Shown here piece after piece: positions 54,571-63,618 of a stretch of 64,000 bases of DNA. Below the pieces are notes generated by a model. That model was given only the letters and a program-made list of their open reading frames with translations. It did not search any database and was not told where the DNA came from. This DNA is from Sulfuriroseicoccus oceanibius (GTDB taxonomy: Bacteria; Verrucomicrobiota; Verrucomicrobiia; Verrucomicrobiales; SLCJ01), in assembly GCF_010681825.2 (NCBI RefSeq), contig NZ_CP066776.1, positions 2,604,001 to 2,668,000 of the forward strand, written 5' to 3'. Numbering within the stretch: the stretch's first letter is position 1; each line of letters begins with the position of its first letter. The position numbers and the translations under genes were made by a program.

Positions 54571-56421
54571 ATGGGCCAGATCAAAGCGCAGCTAACCGAT
54601 GCTTGGGAGTTTCTCACCAAGCGCGGCGCATGGCGCCCGATGCTCACAGTGCATATCGCGGTCCTGCTGCTCTCGGCATTGCTGTTCACCCCGATCACCG
54701 CGGCCACCGTCCGCACCTTGGTCTCCCTCTCCGGCCGCGCCGCGCTTAGCGACACGGAGATCGCATCGTTCCTGCTCAACCCGGCAGGCGCCATCGCCGC
54801 TCTAGCGATCACATCCATCGCTCTGACCATCGCGATCCTGGACTACGCGGCGCTAATGACCACGGCCTGGGCCTTGCATCGGGGTGAACCCGCCACCCTC
54901 ATGGCAACCGCCGCCAGAATCCGAGGCACCGCCCCCGCTCTGGTCAAACTCGCGCTGCGCCTCATCCTGCGTTGCCTCGCCGCCGCACTTCCATTCATCG
55001 CCGGCATTGGAGCCACCTACTGGGGTTTGCTGCGCCACAACGACATCAACTACTACCTCGCCGAGCAGCCGCCGGAGTTCATCACTGCGGTCATTATTGC
55101 CACCTTGTTACTCATCGCACTTGGTGTCGTGTTGATTCAAATCACGGTCTCTTGGTTTTATGCGCTGCCGCTGGTGCTCTTCCGCCACGAGTCATCCAAA
55201 CAAGCCAAAGCCCACAGCGAAGAGACGACCAAAGGGCAGCGCAAAGCCATCGCAATGTGGCTCGGGCTCTGGATCTTCGGCACCCCCATTCTCATCTCAC
55301 TTCTCAACAGCCCACTCACCTTTGGCGCTCGCTGGCTGATCCCACACCTTCGCGATCACCTGCCGGCATTGTCACTCGCCCTAGGGTCGGCATTAGTCCT
55401 CACCACGACCTTGTCGTTTCTAACCGGCTTCGCAACTCTGTCTCTCCTCGCCTACCGCAACGTGCGAATGTTCGCAGCCGCAGGCCTGGACCTCCCCACC
55501 ACCGACAGCCCAAAGCCCGAAGCCAAACCTCACGTCCCACTCGGCGAAAAGTCACTCCTCGCTTTAGCCGCATTGGTTTTGCTCTTCTCCGGCGCCCTCA
55601 CCTACCGATGGCTCGGTCAAATCCAGATGCGCGACGAGACTCTGATCATCGCCCACCGCGGCGCATCCGCCACCGCCCCGGAGAATACAATGGCGGCCAT
55701 CTACCAAGCACTTGAGGATGGCGCTCATTGGGTGGAAATCGACGTCCAGGAGACCGCCGACGGCGAGATCGTACTCTTCCACGACAGCGACTTCAAGCGC
55801 GTCGGGCGCACCGCTCTGAACATATGGGACGCCCAATCGTCCGATCTGGACCAAATCGAAATCGGCTCGTGGTTCGCCCCTGAATTTGCAAGCGAGACCA
55901 CCCCCACCCTTCGCCAAGCTCTGGAAGCCTGTCGCAACCGCGCCGGCGTTCTTATCGAACTCAAATATTACGGTCACGATGAAATGCTAGAGCAACGAGT
56001 GATCAACATCGTCGAAGACCTGCAGATGGTCGACCAAGTCATGATTATGTCCCTCCAACGCCCGGGCATCGAGAAAGTTCGCCAATTGCGCCCGGATTGG
56101 AAAATCGGGCTTCTCTCGTCCGTCGCAGTCGGCGATCTCACCCGTCTCGACGTCGACTTCCTCGGCCTCAACGCACGCGCCGCAACCAAGCCGCTGATTG
56201 AACGCGCCCACCGCGCGGGTATCGACGTCTTCGTCTGGACCGTCAACGACCCAATTTCAATGTCGTCACTCACCTCGCGCGGCGCCGACGGATTAATCAC
56301 CGACAAGCCAGCACTCGCCCGCGACGTGCTGCAACAACGCAAGGACCTCAACCCAGGCGAACGCCTGCTACTCGAACTCGCCCACATCTTCGGCAGCCCC
56401 AGCCGCCAGCTGGAACAGTAA
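54571..56421 (+). CDS. Membrane-anchored glycerophosphodiester phosphodiesterase
   Basis: A 616-residue protein of two parts. Residues of about 20-350 form a membrane domain with six or more predicted helices, resembling the 'glycerophosphoryl diester phosphodiesterase membrane domain'. Residues of about 355-600 are the GDPD barrel: LIIAHRGASATAPENTMAAI (catalytic HR...E), VEIDVQETADGEIVLFHDSD (metal and catalytic residues), LIELKYYGHDEM and the late FVWTVNDPI. Hydrolysis of glycerophosphodiesters to glycerol-3-phosphate is expected. A MITE copy begins four bases after its stop. Confidence 0.93.
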   Translation: MGQIKAQLTDAWEFLTKRGAWRPMLTVHIAVLLLSALLFTPITAATVRTLVSLSGRAALSDTEIASFLLNPAGAIAALAITSIALTIAILDYAALMTTAWALHRGEPATLMATAARIRGTAPALVKLALRLILRCLAAALPFIAGIGATYWGLLRHNDINYYLAEQPPEFITAVIIATLLLIALGVVLIQITVSWFYALPLVLFRHESSKQAKAHSEETTKGQRKAIAMWLGLWIFGTPILISLLNSPLTFGARWLIPHLRDHLPALSLALGSALVLTTTLSFLTGFATLSLLAYRNVRMFAAAGLDLPTTDSPKPEAKPHVPLGEKSLLALAALVLLFSGALTYRWLGQIQMRDETLIIAHRGASATAPENTMAAIYQALEDGAHWVEIDVQETADGEIVLFHDSDFKRVGRTALNIWDAQSSDLDQIEIGSWFAPEFASETTPTLRQALEACRNRAGVLIELKYYGHDEMLEQRVINIVEDLQMVDQVMIMSLQRPGIEKVRQLRPDWKIGLLSSVAVGDLTRLDVDFLGLNARAATKPLIERAHRAGIDVFVWTVNDPISMSSLTSRGADGLITDKPALARDVLQQRKDLNPGERLLLELAHIFGSPSRQLEQ

Positions 56422-56425
56422 TCAC

Positions 56426-56628
56426 GAATGGCACTAACTTAGGGCATCTCGTCGTATCGTGAGCGGCCTGCGAGCGGGCGCAGCGGTTTGGCTGAATCGA
56501 ACGCTTGGCCGGATCGGGGCGTCGATTAACCCAGGGTGTGGTCGCCTGTGGCTCCCGTCACCCTGGGCTGGTTTGCGTCTCCCTTGCAGGGCGGGATTGA
56601 CGACGATGGGGCTAAGTTAGTGCCATTC
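56426..56628 (+). mobile_element. MITE-like element, copy C (203 bp) with perfect 17-bp inverted termini
   Basis: Left end GAATGGCACTAACTTAG (56426-56442) and right end CTAAGTTAGTGCCATTC (56612-56628) are exact reverse complements. The interior has further inverted segments, among them ACCCAGGGTG against CACCCTGGGC. No open frame of note. No clear target-site duplication is seen at the borders. This is the best preserved copy of the three. Confidence 0.88.
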
Positions 56629-56719
56629 CAGTAGTCACATTTCAATGATCTCCTCGGCGCGCCCGGCGGAGATCACCCCAGTAACAAAGACTTCGGTCGC
56701 CAAGAGTCCTCTCCAAGTC

Positions 56720-56801
56720 GTCGCGAAGCGACAGCTTACCGGTTAGCCGGAGGTTTCAACCTCCGGATAGGAGCGCACGCATAAGGCGTCCCGCAGGGAC
56801 G
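56720..56801 (+). repeat. Multi-hairpin repeat element, copy 2 (three hairpins)
   Basis: GTCGC-GAA-GCGAC at 56720-56732; CCGGAGG at 56747-56753 pairs with CCTCCGG at 56760-56766; CGTCCC-GCA-GGGACG at 56787-56801. The linker between the first two is AGCTTACCGGTTAG. The first and third loops differ from copy 1 while all stems pair. It lies behind the minus-strand glycosyltransferase genes and could act as their terminator region, though there is no T-run. Confidence 0.85.
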
Positions 56802-56831
56802 GTTTACACTGAGAGACGGTTGATCCTGCAA

Positions 56832-58067
56832 CTACCCTTCCACAGGCCGCGCCAGCTGCACCGCCTCGTCGTAGCAATCCTCGAGCACCGCCACCTGCGA
56901 CTCGAGCCCGAAGTTCTTTCGTACGGACTCCGCAGCGCCGCGGGACAAGTCGGCAAGCAACGCAGGATCACCCAGCACACGCATTCCGGCCGCAGCCAGT
57001 TCACCAGGTGACTTCTCAGGCACCAACAAACCATCCTTACCGTCGGTCACCGCTTCCGGGATCCCGCCATGCAAAGTCGCCACCACCGGCAGCCCGGCAG
57101 CCATCGCTTCCAGCATCGCATTCGGCACCCCTTCCTGGTCCTCGGTCTCGGTGAGCTCACTCGGATGCCAAAACACATGCCCACGGCGGAATTCATCGCG
57201 CAACTGCTCCTGGTTCAACCAGCCGAGCAACTCCACATTTTCCTGCAGCCCTGCCTCGGCAACCGCTGCCTCAAAGGCTTCACGTGACGGACCATCGCCG
57301 CACAGCACAAACTTCAAGCGTGGCCACTCAGTGACCATGACCTTCAACGCCTCAAGCGTAGTGAAAAGCCCCTTCTTGGGAATCAATCGCGACGCCTGGA
57401 CAATCCGCCACTGACCGTCTTCGGGAGCCTCGCGCACAAATGTCTGCGAGTCATCAAATGGGATCGGCGTGTTGTTCAAACGCAGCTTCTCCCGCGGGCA
57501 CCCGAGCTCCTCGAGCTTGTCGAGCAACGATCGGCTGCGAGCCAACACCAGCTGGGCATCGCGGAAAACCGCCTTCATCTTGTCGGCATAGCCCTCCTGG
57601 TCGAAAAACTTCACCACGTCCACACCGTGGAACGAAACAATCCACGGACCACCCCACGCGTGCAGCATCTCGTGGTACTTCACCGCCTTGTGCCCGTAGT
57701 AAACATGCACCAACGCAGGGTCATGTTTCGCCAATAAATCCGGCATATCATACGGATAGTACGGCTTCACCTCGCGGTTGATCGGGCGCGGCGGCGGCCA
57801 CTGCTTGATCACATGCTTATACCAGAAGCGCAGGAGGAAGTTCCCCTTCAACCGTGGGCGCACCTGCTTGGTCATCACTTCGAGTGCATCCACGGGAAAC
57901 ATCTCCGCGTTCTGATGCTGCTCGGTGAAAACCACCGTGCGGTAACGCTGTAAATTGTCGATCTGACGGTAGACACTCTGCATCTCCGGCTTGAGGAATG
58001 TACCACAAGCCGACACCACTACCGGACGCTCATCCGCCTCAGAGGCCGGATCAACCTTCGCCGCCAT
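56832..58067 (-). CDS. Glycosyltransferase, family 4 type
   Basis: A 411-residue GT-B glycosyltransferase. The acceptor half starts VVVSACGTFLKPEMQSVYRQ and contains LVHVYYGHKAVKYHEML and SFHGVDVVKF. The donor half has RLIPKKGLFTTLEALK, CGDGPSREAFEAAV and the signature EGVPNAMLEAMAAGLPVVAT, with the donor-binding glutamate. It resembles colanic-acid-type transferases (WcaL-like). It overlaps its upstream neighbour by one base (TAATG). The two are paralogues, both with the start pattern SYCTTFLKPEM or SACGTFLKPEM. Substrate unknown. Confidence 0.9.
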   Translation of the reverse strand: MAAKVDPASEADERPVVVSACGTFLKPEMQSVYRQIDNLQRYRTVVFTEQHQNAEMFPVDALEVMTKQVRPRLKGNFLLRFWYKHVIKQWPPPRPINREVKPYYPYDMPDLLAKHDPALVHVYYGHKAVKYHEMLHAWGGPWIVSFHGVDVVKFFDQEGYADKMKAVFRDAQLVLARSRSLLDKLEELGCPREKLRLNNTPIPFDDSQTFVREAPEDGQWRIVQASRLIPKKGLFTTLEALKVMVTEWPRLKFVLCGDGPSREAFEAAVAEAGLQENVELLGWLNQEQLRDEFRRGHVFWHPSELTETEDQEGVPNAMLEAMAAGLPVVATLHGGIPEAVTDGKDGLLVPEKSPGELAAAGMRVLGDPALLADLSRGAAESVRKNFGLESQVAVLEDCYDEAVQLARPVEG

Positions 58068-59242
58068 TACTTCCGACCTCCCAGGTTCATCGGCCCAAGC
58101 GCTACGGCTTCATCGTAAATTGCTTCCAGTGCCGCAATTTGACGCTTCTGCTCAAAGCGTTCGCGCACCGAAACCGCAGCCTGTTCACCCATGCGCTGCC
58201 ACAATTCGCGATCGCTGGTCAGACGGCGCACCTGCTCAAGCAGGCCCACATCGTCGCGCTCTTCTACCAAAAGCCCGGTCGACTCGTGGTCCACCGCTTC
58301 TGGAATCCCTCCGTGATAGGTTGCCAGCACCGGCAGTCCGGTCGCCATGCCCTCGAGCATCGCATTTGGCACACCTTCCTGGTTCTTGTCCGCAGTGATC
58401 TGACTCGGATGCATAAACACATGCGACTCCGCATACAACGCGTTCAATTCCGAAGGCGACAAGAACCCTGCGAAAATCACCTTATCCGCCAAGCCCAGCT
58501 TGTCGACAATGCCGCGGACTTCCTCTTCCATCGGTCCCTCACCGGCAATCGTAAACGTTGCCTTCGGGTGGTCTTTGACAAATTCAGAGAACGCCTTGAG
58601 CGCTACCGGCAAGCCCTTCTTCTCCACCAATCGGCAGGCCTGGATGAACTTCCACGCACCGTCCTCTGGATACTCACGCTTCACCGCTGGGAACACATCC
58701 ATCGGAATCCCCGTCCGGTTGATCCTGATCCGGTCTTCCGGCGCACCCAACTCAATCAAACGGTCGCGCAGGGAAAACGAACGCGCCATCAACAACGGCA
58801 CCGATTGCAGCAATTCCTGCAACCGCTCGATGTACCCCGGCTGGTCGTGACGCGGCTGCACATCCATTCCATGGAATGAAACCACCACCGGCAACGGGCT
58901 GCGCTGGATGATCGGCAACAAATGCACCCCGGTATGACCGAAATAAACGTGCATCAAATCCGCGTGACGACGGGTGAGTATTTTCTCCATTACACCGTAC
59001 TCACCGCGATAGACGATTGGCGGCTCTTTCTTGATGTACTTCAGCCAAAAGCGGCGCAAAAAGTTACTGCGCACCTTGGGCTTCACCTCGACATCGTCGA
59101 ATGGAAAGCGGTCTTCGCTGCGGCGCTCTTTGCAGATGACAAAAGTATCGTACCGATCGAGCCCGCTGACCTGACGGTAGATATGAAGCATCTCGGGCTT
59201 CAGGAAAGTAGTGCAATAACTGGCGACAACGGGCTTGCTCAT
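58067..59242 (-). CDS. Glycosyltransferase, family 4 type (paralogue of the next gene)
   Basis: A 391-residue GT-B glycosyltransferase. It starts VVASYCTTFLKPEMLHIYRQ, has LMHVYFGHTGVHLLPII, SFHGMDVQPRH, RLVEKKGLPVALKAF, IAGEGPMEEEVRGIV and EGVPNAMLEGMATGLPVLAT. The motifs run in the same order as in its downstream neighbour, so the pair arose by tandem duplication. Both probably add sugars to one surface glycan. No polysaccharide export genes are close by. Confidence 0.9.
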   Translation of the reverse strand: MSKPVVASYCTTFLKPEMLHIYRQVSGLDRYDTFVICKERRSEDRFPFDDVEVKPKVRSNFLRRFWLKYIKKEPPIVYRGEYGVMEKILTRRHADLMHVYFGHTGVHLLPIIQRSPLPVVVSFHGMDVQPRHDQPGYIERLQELLQSVPLLMARSFSLRDRLIELGAPEDRIRINRTGIPMDVFPAVKREYPEDGAWKFIQACRLVEKKGLPVALKAFSEFVKDHPKATFTIAGEGPMEEEVRGIVDKLGLADKVIFAGFLSPSELNALYAESHVFMHPSQITADKNQEGVPNAMLEGMATGLPVLATYHGGIPEAVDHESTGLLVEERDDVGLLEQVRRLTSDRELWQRMGEQAAVSVRERFEQKRQIAALEAIYDEAVALGPMNLGGRK

Positions 59243-59323
59243 GGATTCCAGTTACTTAGCTGACAATACGGACGCTGCAAGCACCATCCGCATCAACGAC
59301 GGATCTCGCGTCGGCAGCGGATT

Positions 59324-59812
59324 CTATTCTTCGCCCTTGGACGCGTAGCGGCGCTCGATCTGCTCGATCTTGCGGATGTATCGGCTCAAAGGAGCGAGTT
59401 GATATTCCATCTCGGCCACCTTCTTGCCCTCCGGGGTCGTGACCACCAAAACAGGCACGTTGATGACTTTGTACTTCTTCATCAACTTCTGAGTGGTCTC
59501 GTCGATATCCTTCGGGTTCACCGCAACCGGCAACTCTACCAATACAAACGAATCATAGGTAGCACGGAAAAATTCCCACTTGGTCAACACGTCACGCACA
59601 AAAGCATCGCTCGGCTCATTCCACCCATGCCCGATAAAGGCGTACACAATCAGCTTGTCCTTGCGCTTGGCGACCAATTGCGCGAGCTCCACCTTCTGAC
59701 GCCAGCCGTCCATAGCCTGTGCCGAAGGAGTCATGAAACCGGCGACCAATGCGCACATCAGTGCCAAGCATGCGCTTGCCATCATCCGGTTCCGTTTGAA
59801 TACTCTGATCAT
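59324..59812 (-). CDS. Secreted thioredoxin-like protein without the CXXC motif
   Basis: A 162-residue protein with a signal peptide (RMMASACLALMCALVAGFMT, then ending near SAQA). The mature part follows the thioredoxin-like fold: a strand LIVYAFIGHGWNEPSD where WCxxC would be expected, a helix, then a strand FVLVELPVAVNP, KKYKVINVPVLVVTTPEGKKV including the cis-proline-type segment VPVLVV, and a C-terminal helix. The active-site cysteines are absent, so a redox role is unlikely; binding or chaperone roles are possible. The family assignment is by pattern only. It is 81 bp upstream of the glycosyltransferases on the same strand in reverse order (its stop precedes their start). Confidence 0.7.
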   Translation of the reverse strand: MIRVFKRNRMMASACLALMCALVAGFMTPSAQAMDGWRQKVELAQLVAKRKDKLIVYAFIGHGWNEPSDAFVRDVLTKWEFFRATYDSFVLVELPVAVNPKDIDETTQKLMKKYKVINVPVLVVTTPEGKKVAEMEYQLAPLSRYIRKIEQIERRYASKGEE

Positions 59813-59883
59813 TACCGGTCACTGATAGCCCTATTTTCGAATCGTTTCCAGACCTTAAACACCGTCAATTTTTATTACAACTC

Positions 59884-60504
59884 ATGTCCGACTTGTTACT
59901 TCCCACTCTGTTGATCGCCACCCGCAACGCCCACAAGACCGAAGAATTCGCCGAAATGTTGGCGCCATTCGCTGAAGTCGTGGACCTCACCGACCCCGAT
60001 TTCGAAAACCTTCCAGAGATCGACGAAACCGGTACCACCTTCGACGAAAACTCACTCCTCAAGTCAGCATCCATTTCCAAGATCACCGGCGGCATCACTC
60101 TAGCCGATGACTCTGGGTTGGAGGTCGATGCCCTCGACGGCGCCCCAGGAATCTACTCGGCCCGCTACTCGGGAGACAACGCAACCGACGCCACCAACCG
60201 CGAAAAACTCCTGAGCGAACTCAAAGACGCCCCCGCTCCACGCACCGCACGTTTCCGCTGCGTTCTCGCCTTGACCAAAAATGGCCAGACACTCGGCACC
60301 TGGTCCGGCGCTCTGGAGGGCACCATCGGCTTCGAAGAAGCCGGCGACGCCGGCTTCGGCTACGACCCTGTCTTCATTCCGGAAGGCGACACCCGCACGC
60401 TCGCCGAATACACCGCCGATGAGAAAAACGCCATCAGCCACCGCGGCCGCGCAGTCGAGAAACTCGTCGCCGCACTCCGTAACGGCGAAGTCGCACTCGG
60501 ATAA
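59884..60504 (+). CDS. rdgB: XTP/dITP diphosphatase (RdgB/HAM1 family)
   Basis: House-cleaning enzyme that hydrolyses non-canonical purine triphosphates such as dITP and XTP. The 206-residue protein has [53 protein letters not shown], and [20 protein letters not shown], then [11 protein letters not shown], all family hallmarks. selB follows 33 bp downstream. Confidence 0.95.
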   Translation: MSDLLLPTLLIATRNAHKTEEFAEMLAPFAEVVDLTDPDFENLPEIDETGTTFDENSLLKSASISKITGGITLADDSGLEVDALDGAPGIYSARYSGDNATDATNREKLLSELKDAPAPRTARFRCVLALTKNGQTLGTWSGALEGTIGFEEAGDAGFGYDPVFIPEGDTRTLAEYTADEKNAISHRGRAVEKLVAALRNGEVALG

Positions 60505-60537
60505 CTCGCTCCCCATTTGCTCCCAATCCCCCACTCC

Positions 60538-62502
60538 ATGTCCCGTCGCTTCATCCTCGGAACCGCAGGCCACATCGACCACGGCAAATCCAGCCTGGTT
60601 CGCGCCCTCACCAATGTCGATCCCGACCGCCTGCCCGAAGAAAAACGCCGCGGCATGACGATCGAGCTCGGGTTCGCGCACCTCACTCTCGATGACTCGG
60701 CAGGCGATCAAATCGAAGTCGGTATCGTCGACGTCCCAGGCCACGCCGACTTCATCAAAAACATGGTCGCAGGCGCGGCGGCCATTGACGGCGTGCTACT
60801 CGTGGTCGCTGCTGATGACGGATGGATGCCTCAGTCGGAAGAACACCTCCAGATTCTCGAATACCTCGGCGTGCGCCGCGCCGTGATCGCGCTCACCAAG
60901 GCCGACCTCTCGGAGGACCCTGAATTCGCCGTCGAGATGCTGCGCGATGACTTGCAAGACAGTCACTTCGCCGAATCTCCCATCATTCCGGTCAGCAGCA
61001 CCACGGGCGCAGGGATCGCCACGTTGCGCGACGAGTTGGTCCGGATGATTGAGTCCGCTCCGCTCCCTCGCGACACCGGAAAGCCCCGCCTGCCCATCGA
61101 CCGCGCATTCTCACCCACCGGCGTCGGCACGGTAGTCACCGGCACGCTGACGCGCGGTACTCTCTCAGTTGGCGATCCTGTCATTCTTACCCCAGCCGGC
61201 ACGGAAGGCAGCATCCGGGGTATCCAAAACCACAACGCAAGTGTCCCAGCGGCCGAGGCATCAATGCGCACTGCCATCAACCTCTCGGACATCGCTCTCG
61301 CATCCTCGGTTGGAAAGCGGGGCGCAGCCCGCGGACAAACCCTCACCACACCGCGCTTTGCCACCACGACGGACACACTGGATGTCGTCATCTCCCGCAC
61401 GGCCCGCCACCACATCTCCGCATCCGACCGCGAGGTGAAATTGGGGCACCTCGGCCACGTTCACATCCACCACGCCGGCTCGCTCCACCGCGCTCGGCTC
61501 GTTCTCGACGTTTCTGTGCAACGTCAGATCGAACCCGGTCAATCGGCCATCGCCCAGCTCCGGTTCAACGAACCAATCCATGCATTCGCCGGTGACCGCT
61601 TCCTCGTCCGCGACGGCAGCCAACAACACACCATCGCAGGCGGTGAGGTGCTCCACCCATTTGGCAACCGCAGATGGTTCCACAAGGAGGAATACCAGCA
61701 TTTCCTCGCCCAGCGCGTCGAAAACCGGGACGACCACGGAGTCACCGCCGAAACACTCGTCGAAACACTGGTCCACCACGACAAGATCATCAGCGACCCC
61801 TCGGTTCTCGATTACACGGACCGCTCGGATGCCGAACTCAATGCCGCCATCGACGCATTGGAGTCAAATGGAATCGCCCTGCGTACCCCGAACGGCATCG
61901 TCGACCAACAATGGTGGCAGAAAGTCGCCGCAAAAGCCGAGGCGGAAGTAGATGCATTCCACGAAGCCAAACCGGAACTCCCAGGCATCCCGGTGCTCAA
62001 ACTTCAGAAAGCGCTCGGACGCGCCGCCGGTGACGACCGCATCTTCCACAGCCTCCTGCGCCACCTCTCGACTGCCGGCATCGAACGCACCGGCGTCAAC
62101 GTCCACCGCGCCGGCTACACGCCGCAGCTCCCGCCCGCTATCCAACCGATCGCGGAGAAAATCCTCCAGCAACTCGACACCGATCCGATCAACCCACCGA
62201 CCAAAAAGGAGCTCGCAACAGCCCCTAACGAGATCAAAGCTCTCAGCTTCCTCATCCGTCAGGGCAACGTGATCGAACTGGACGACAAATGCGTCATCTC
62301 CACCGCAGGCTACGCACAGATCAAACAAGCTGTCGTTGCATTTATCGAAGCCCAGGGCCCGGCCCGTGCCGCCGACTTAAAAACCGCCGCCGGCACCACC
62401 CGCAAGATCATGATGCCCGCCCTCGAACGCCTCGACGCCGACGGCATCACCGCCCGCGACGGCGACTTCCGCCACCTCAAAGCCCCACAGCCCACGGCCT
62501 AA
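60538..62502 (+). CDS. selB: Selenocysteine-specific translation elongation factor
   Basis: Brings Sec-tRNA to UGA codons marked by a SECIS element. The 654-residue GTPase has G1 [15 protein letters not shown]3 [13 protein letters not shown]4 TKADL, then three beta-barrel domains ([19 protein letters not shown]) and a C-terminal region of winged-helix repeats (about 430-654) for mRNA binding. The last domain ([26 protein letters not shown]) resembles the SECIS-binding helix. Its length fits SelB (E. coli 614). The start at 60538 gives [17 protein letters not shown]. The gene sits just after rdgB. selA and tRNA-Sec are not in the window. Confidence 0.95.
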   Translation: MSRRFILGTAGHIDHGKSSLVRALTNVDPDRLPEEKRRGMTIELGFAHLTLDDSAGDQIEVGIVDVPGHADFIKNMVAGAAAIDGVLLVVAADDGWMPQSEEHLQILEYLGVRRAVIALTKADLSEDPEFAVEMLRDDLQDSHFAESPIIPVSSTTGAGIATLRDELVRMIESAPLPRDTGKPRLPIDRAFSPTGVGTVVTGTLTRGTLSVGDPVILTPAGTEGSIRGIQNHNASVPAAEASMRTAINLSDIALASSVGKRGAARGQTLTTPRFATTTDTLDVVISRTARHHISASDREVKLGHLGHVHIHHAGSLHRARLVLDVSVQRQIEPGQSAIAQLRFNEPIHAFAGDRFLVRDGSQQHTIAGGEVLHPFGNRRWFHKEEYQHFLAQRVENRDDHGVTAETLVETLVHHDKIISDPSVLDYTDRSDAELNAAIDALESNGIALRTPNGIVDQQWWQKVAAKAEAEVDAFHEAKPELPGIPVLKLQKALGRAAGDDRIFHSLLRHLSTAGIERTGVNVHRAGYTPQLPPAIQPIAEKILQQLDTDPINPPTKKELATAPNEIKALSFLIRQGNVIELDDKCVISTAGYAQIKQAVVAFIEAQGPARAADLKTAAGTTRKIMMPALERLDADGITARDGDFRHLKAPQPTA

Positions 62503-62600
62503 ACACCGCTCCGTTGTTATCGCGATCGCCCAGACCGGAATAGAGAAAAGGATAAGGATAACGAATCACGCCCACTCATCGCACCGACGCCCCCTCCCCC

Positions 62601-62855
62601 GGCGCGGCCCGTTTGGGAGCGCAGTGAGCATCACTGCTTTCGATTACAGACGCAGTCGGGAGTAATGGCAAACAAGACCACAAAAAGCCACGAAAACCAA
62701 CGGCGATGGAGCAACCTCACTCTTGAGGTTGACCGTGCGGTGTCCCCCCCCCTAGATAAAGATAAGGAATTCTGCCCACACACCACGGCATCCCCTTCCC
62801 ACGAACGGCGATGGACCAACCTCACTCTTGAGGTTGACCGTGCAGCACCCGCACA
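62601..62855 (-). repeat. Inverted copy of the hairpin-bearing repeat module, plus a partial copy
   Basis: Reading on the minus strand, 62731-62601 gives the module of 4201-4320: the AACCTCA-AGAG-TGAGGTT hairpin, GTTGCTCCATCGC, TTCGTGGCTTTTTGTG, CTGTAATCGAAAGCAGTGAT and GCTCACTGCGCTCCC. A second AACCTCACTCTTGAGGTTGA with the CGGCGATGGA word lies at about 62805-62840. A C9 tract separates them (62744-62752). The stretch 62503-62600 shows only the short AAGGATAAGGATAACG run. No gene is seen between selB and the HTH gene. Confidence 0.8.
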
Positions 62856-62894
62856 CCATCAACGAACCGATGTACCTACCACCCCGCCCCCCCC

Positions 62895-62941
62895 ATCGCA
62901 GAGCGATGACTTACCGGTTAACCTGCGGTTTCAACCGCAGG
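62895..62941 (+). repeat. Multi-hairpin repeat element, copy 3 (two hairpins)
   Basis: ATCGC-AGA-GCGAT at 62895-62907; CCTGCGG at 62922-62928 pairs with CCGCAGG at 62935-62941. The linker is GACTTACCGGTTAA. In both stems bases differ from copies 1 and 2 on both sides at once (G-C to A-T in the first; two pairs in the second), so pairing is preserved. The third hairpin is missing. Confidence 0.85.
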
Positions 62942-62964
62942 AACCATCACAACCACTGCACAAA

Positions 62965-63000
62965 AAAGCCGGCTGCCGTGATCTCGCACAACAACCGGCT
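62965..63000 (-). terminator. Probable terminator of the HTH gene
   Basis: AGCCGG at 62967-62972 pairs with CCGGCT at 62995-63000, with A-run at 62962-62967 for the minus-strand U-tract. The stem is short and the loop long, so confidence is moderate. Confidence 0.6.
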
Positions 63001-63023
63001 CAAAAATGTATTCCAACTAATGC

Positions 63024-63476
63024 TTACTTAAGAAGCTTGGCGAAATCGGAAAGCTTGAGGGTCACCTGGGCTTCTTGACCACGCTCGATGTAGATTGGCA
63101 CTTCGGTACCTTCCTTCACAATCTTAGCAGGAGCAGCGCCCTCATTGATCTCAAATCCTTCGAGACCGATCCACTCAAAGCGCACTTTGAAGTTGTCATC
63201 GAACGAAGGCTTAAACTGCACATTCAATCCATTCGCATTGAGAATATTCTGCAACTTACGACCTGCAGCAATCTGCTCGTCGACGGTCAGTGGACCACCA
63301 GTGCTGGAAGCAGCACCGCCGCCTGCACTGTTACGGGTCAAACCCAACTTGCGCTTGGTGGTTGCTACGGTAGCAATCGAAACACCGTGACGTTCAGCAA
63401 TTTCAGCACCGGTTCCATTGCCTGCTTTCAAGTCAGCAACCAATGCTTCTTTTTGTTCTGGAGTAAGTCTAGCCAT
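63024..63476 (-). CDS. Small protein with N-terminal helix-turn-helix
   Basis: A 150-residue protein. Residues of about 5-48 form a helix-turn-helix (PEQKEALVADLKAGNGTGAE, RHGVSIATVATTKRKLGL) of the transposase/resolvase-like type. A Gly/Ser/Ala-rich linker (about 50-65) follows. The C-terminal part (about 66-150) has a small beta-rich domain (VQFKPSFDDNFKVRFEWIG, VPIYIERGQEAQVTL) that I do not recognise. A DNA-binding role is likely, the rest is open. It lies upstream of sucB on the same strand in reverse gene order, with sucB's terminator between. Confidence 0.7.
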   Translation of the reverse strand: MARLTPEQKEALVADLKAGNGTGAEIAERHGVSIATVATTKRKLGLTRNSAGGGAASSTGGPLTVDEQIAAGRKLQNILNANGLNVQFKPSFDDNFKVRFEWIGLEGFEINEGAAPAKIVKEGTEVPIYIERGQEAQVTLKLSDFAKLLK

Positions 63477-63558
63477 GCCGCACGAATAGCCATAGCACGT
63501 TTAGAGTCAAGCAAAACAAACCATATCAACGTATAAAAACACCAACCCAAGACTACAA

Positions 63559-63593
63559 AAAAGCCGTGTAACAATATCTGTCACACGGCTTTT
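63559..63593 (-). terminator. Rho-independent terminator of sucB
   Basis: Stem AAAAGCCGTGT at 63559-63569 pairs with ACACGGCTTTT at 63583-63593. On the minus strand the T-run is part of the stem base. It lies 26 bp behind the sucB stop. Confidence 0.88.
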
Positions 63594-63618
63594 GTTTTAG
63601 ATTAAACTCAATCGACTA

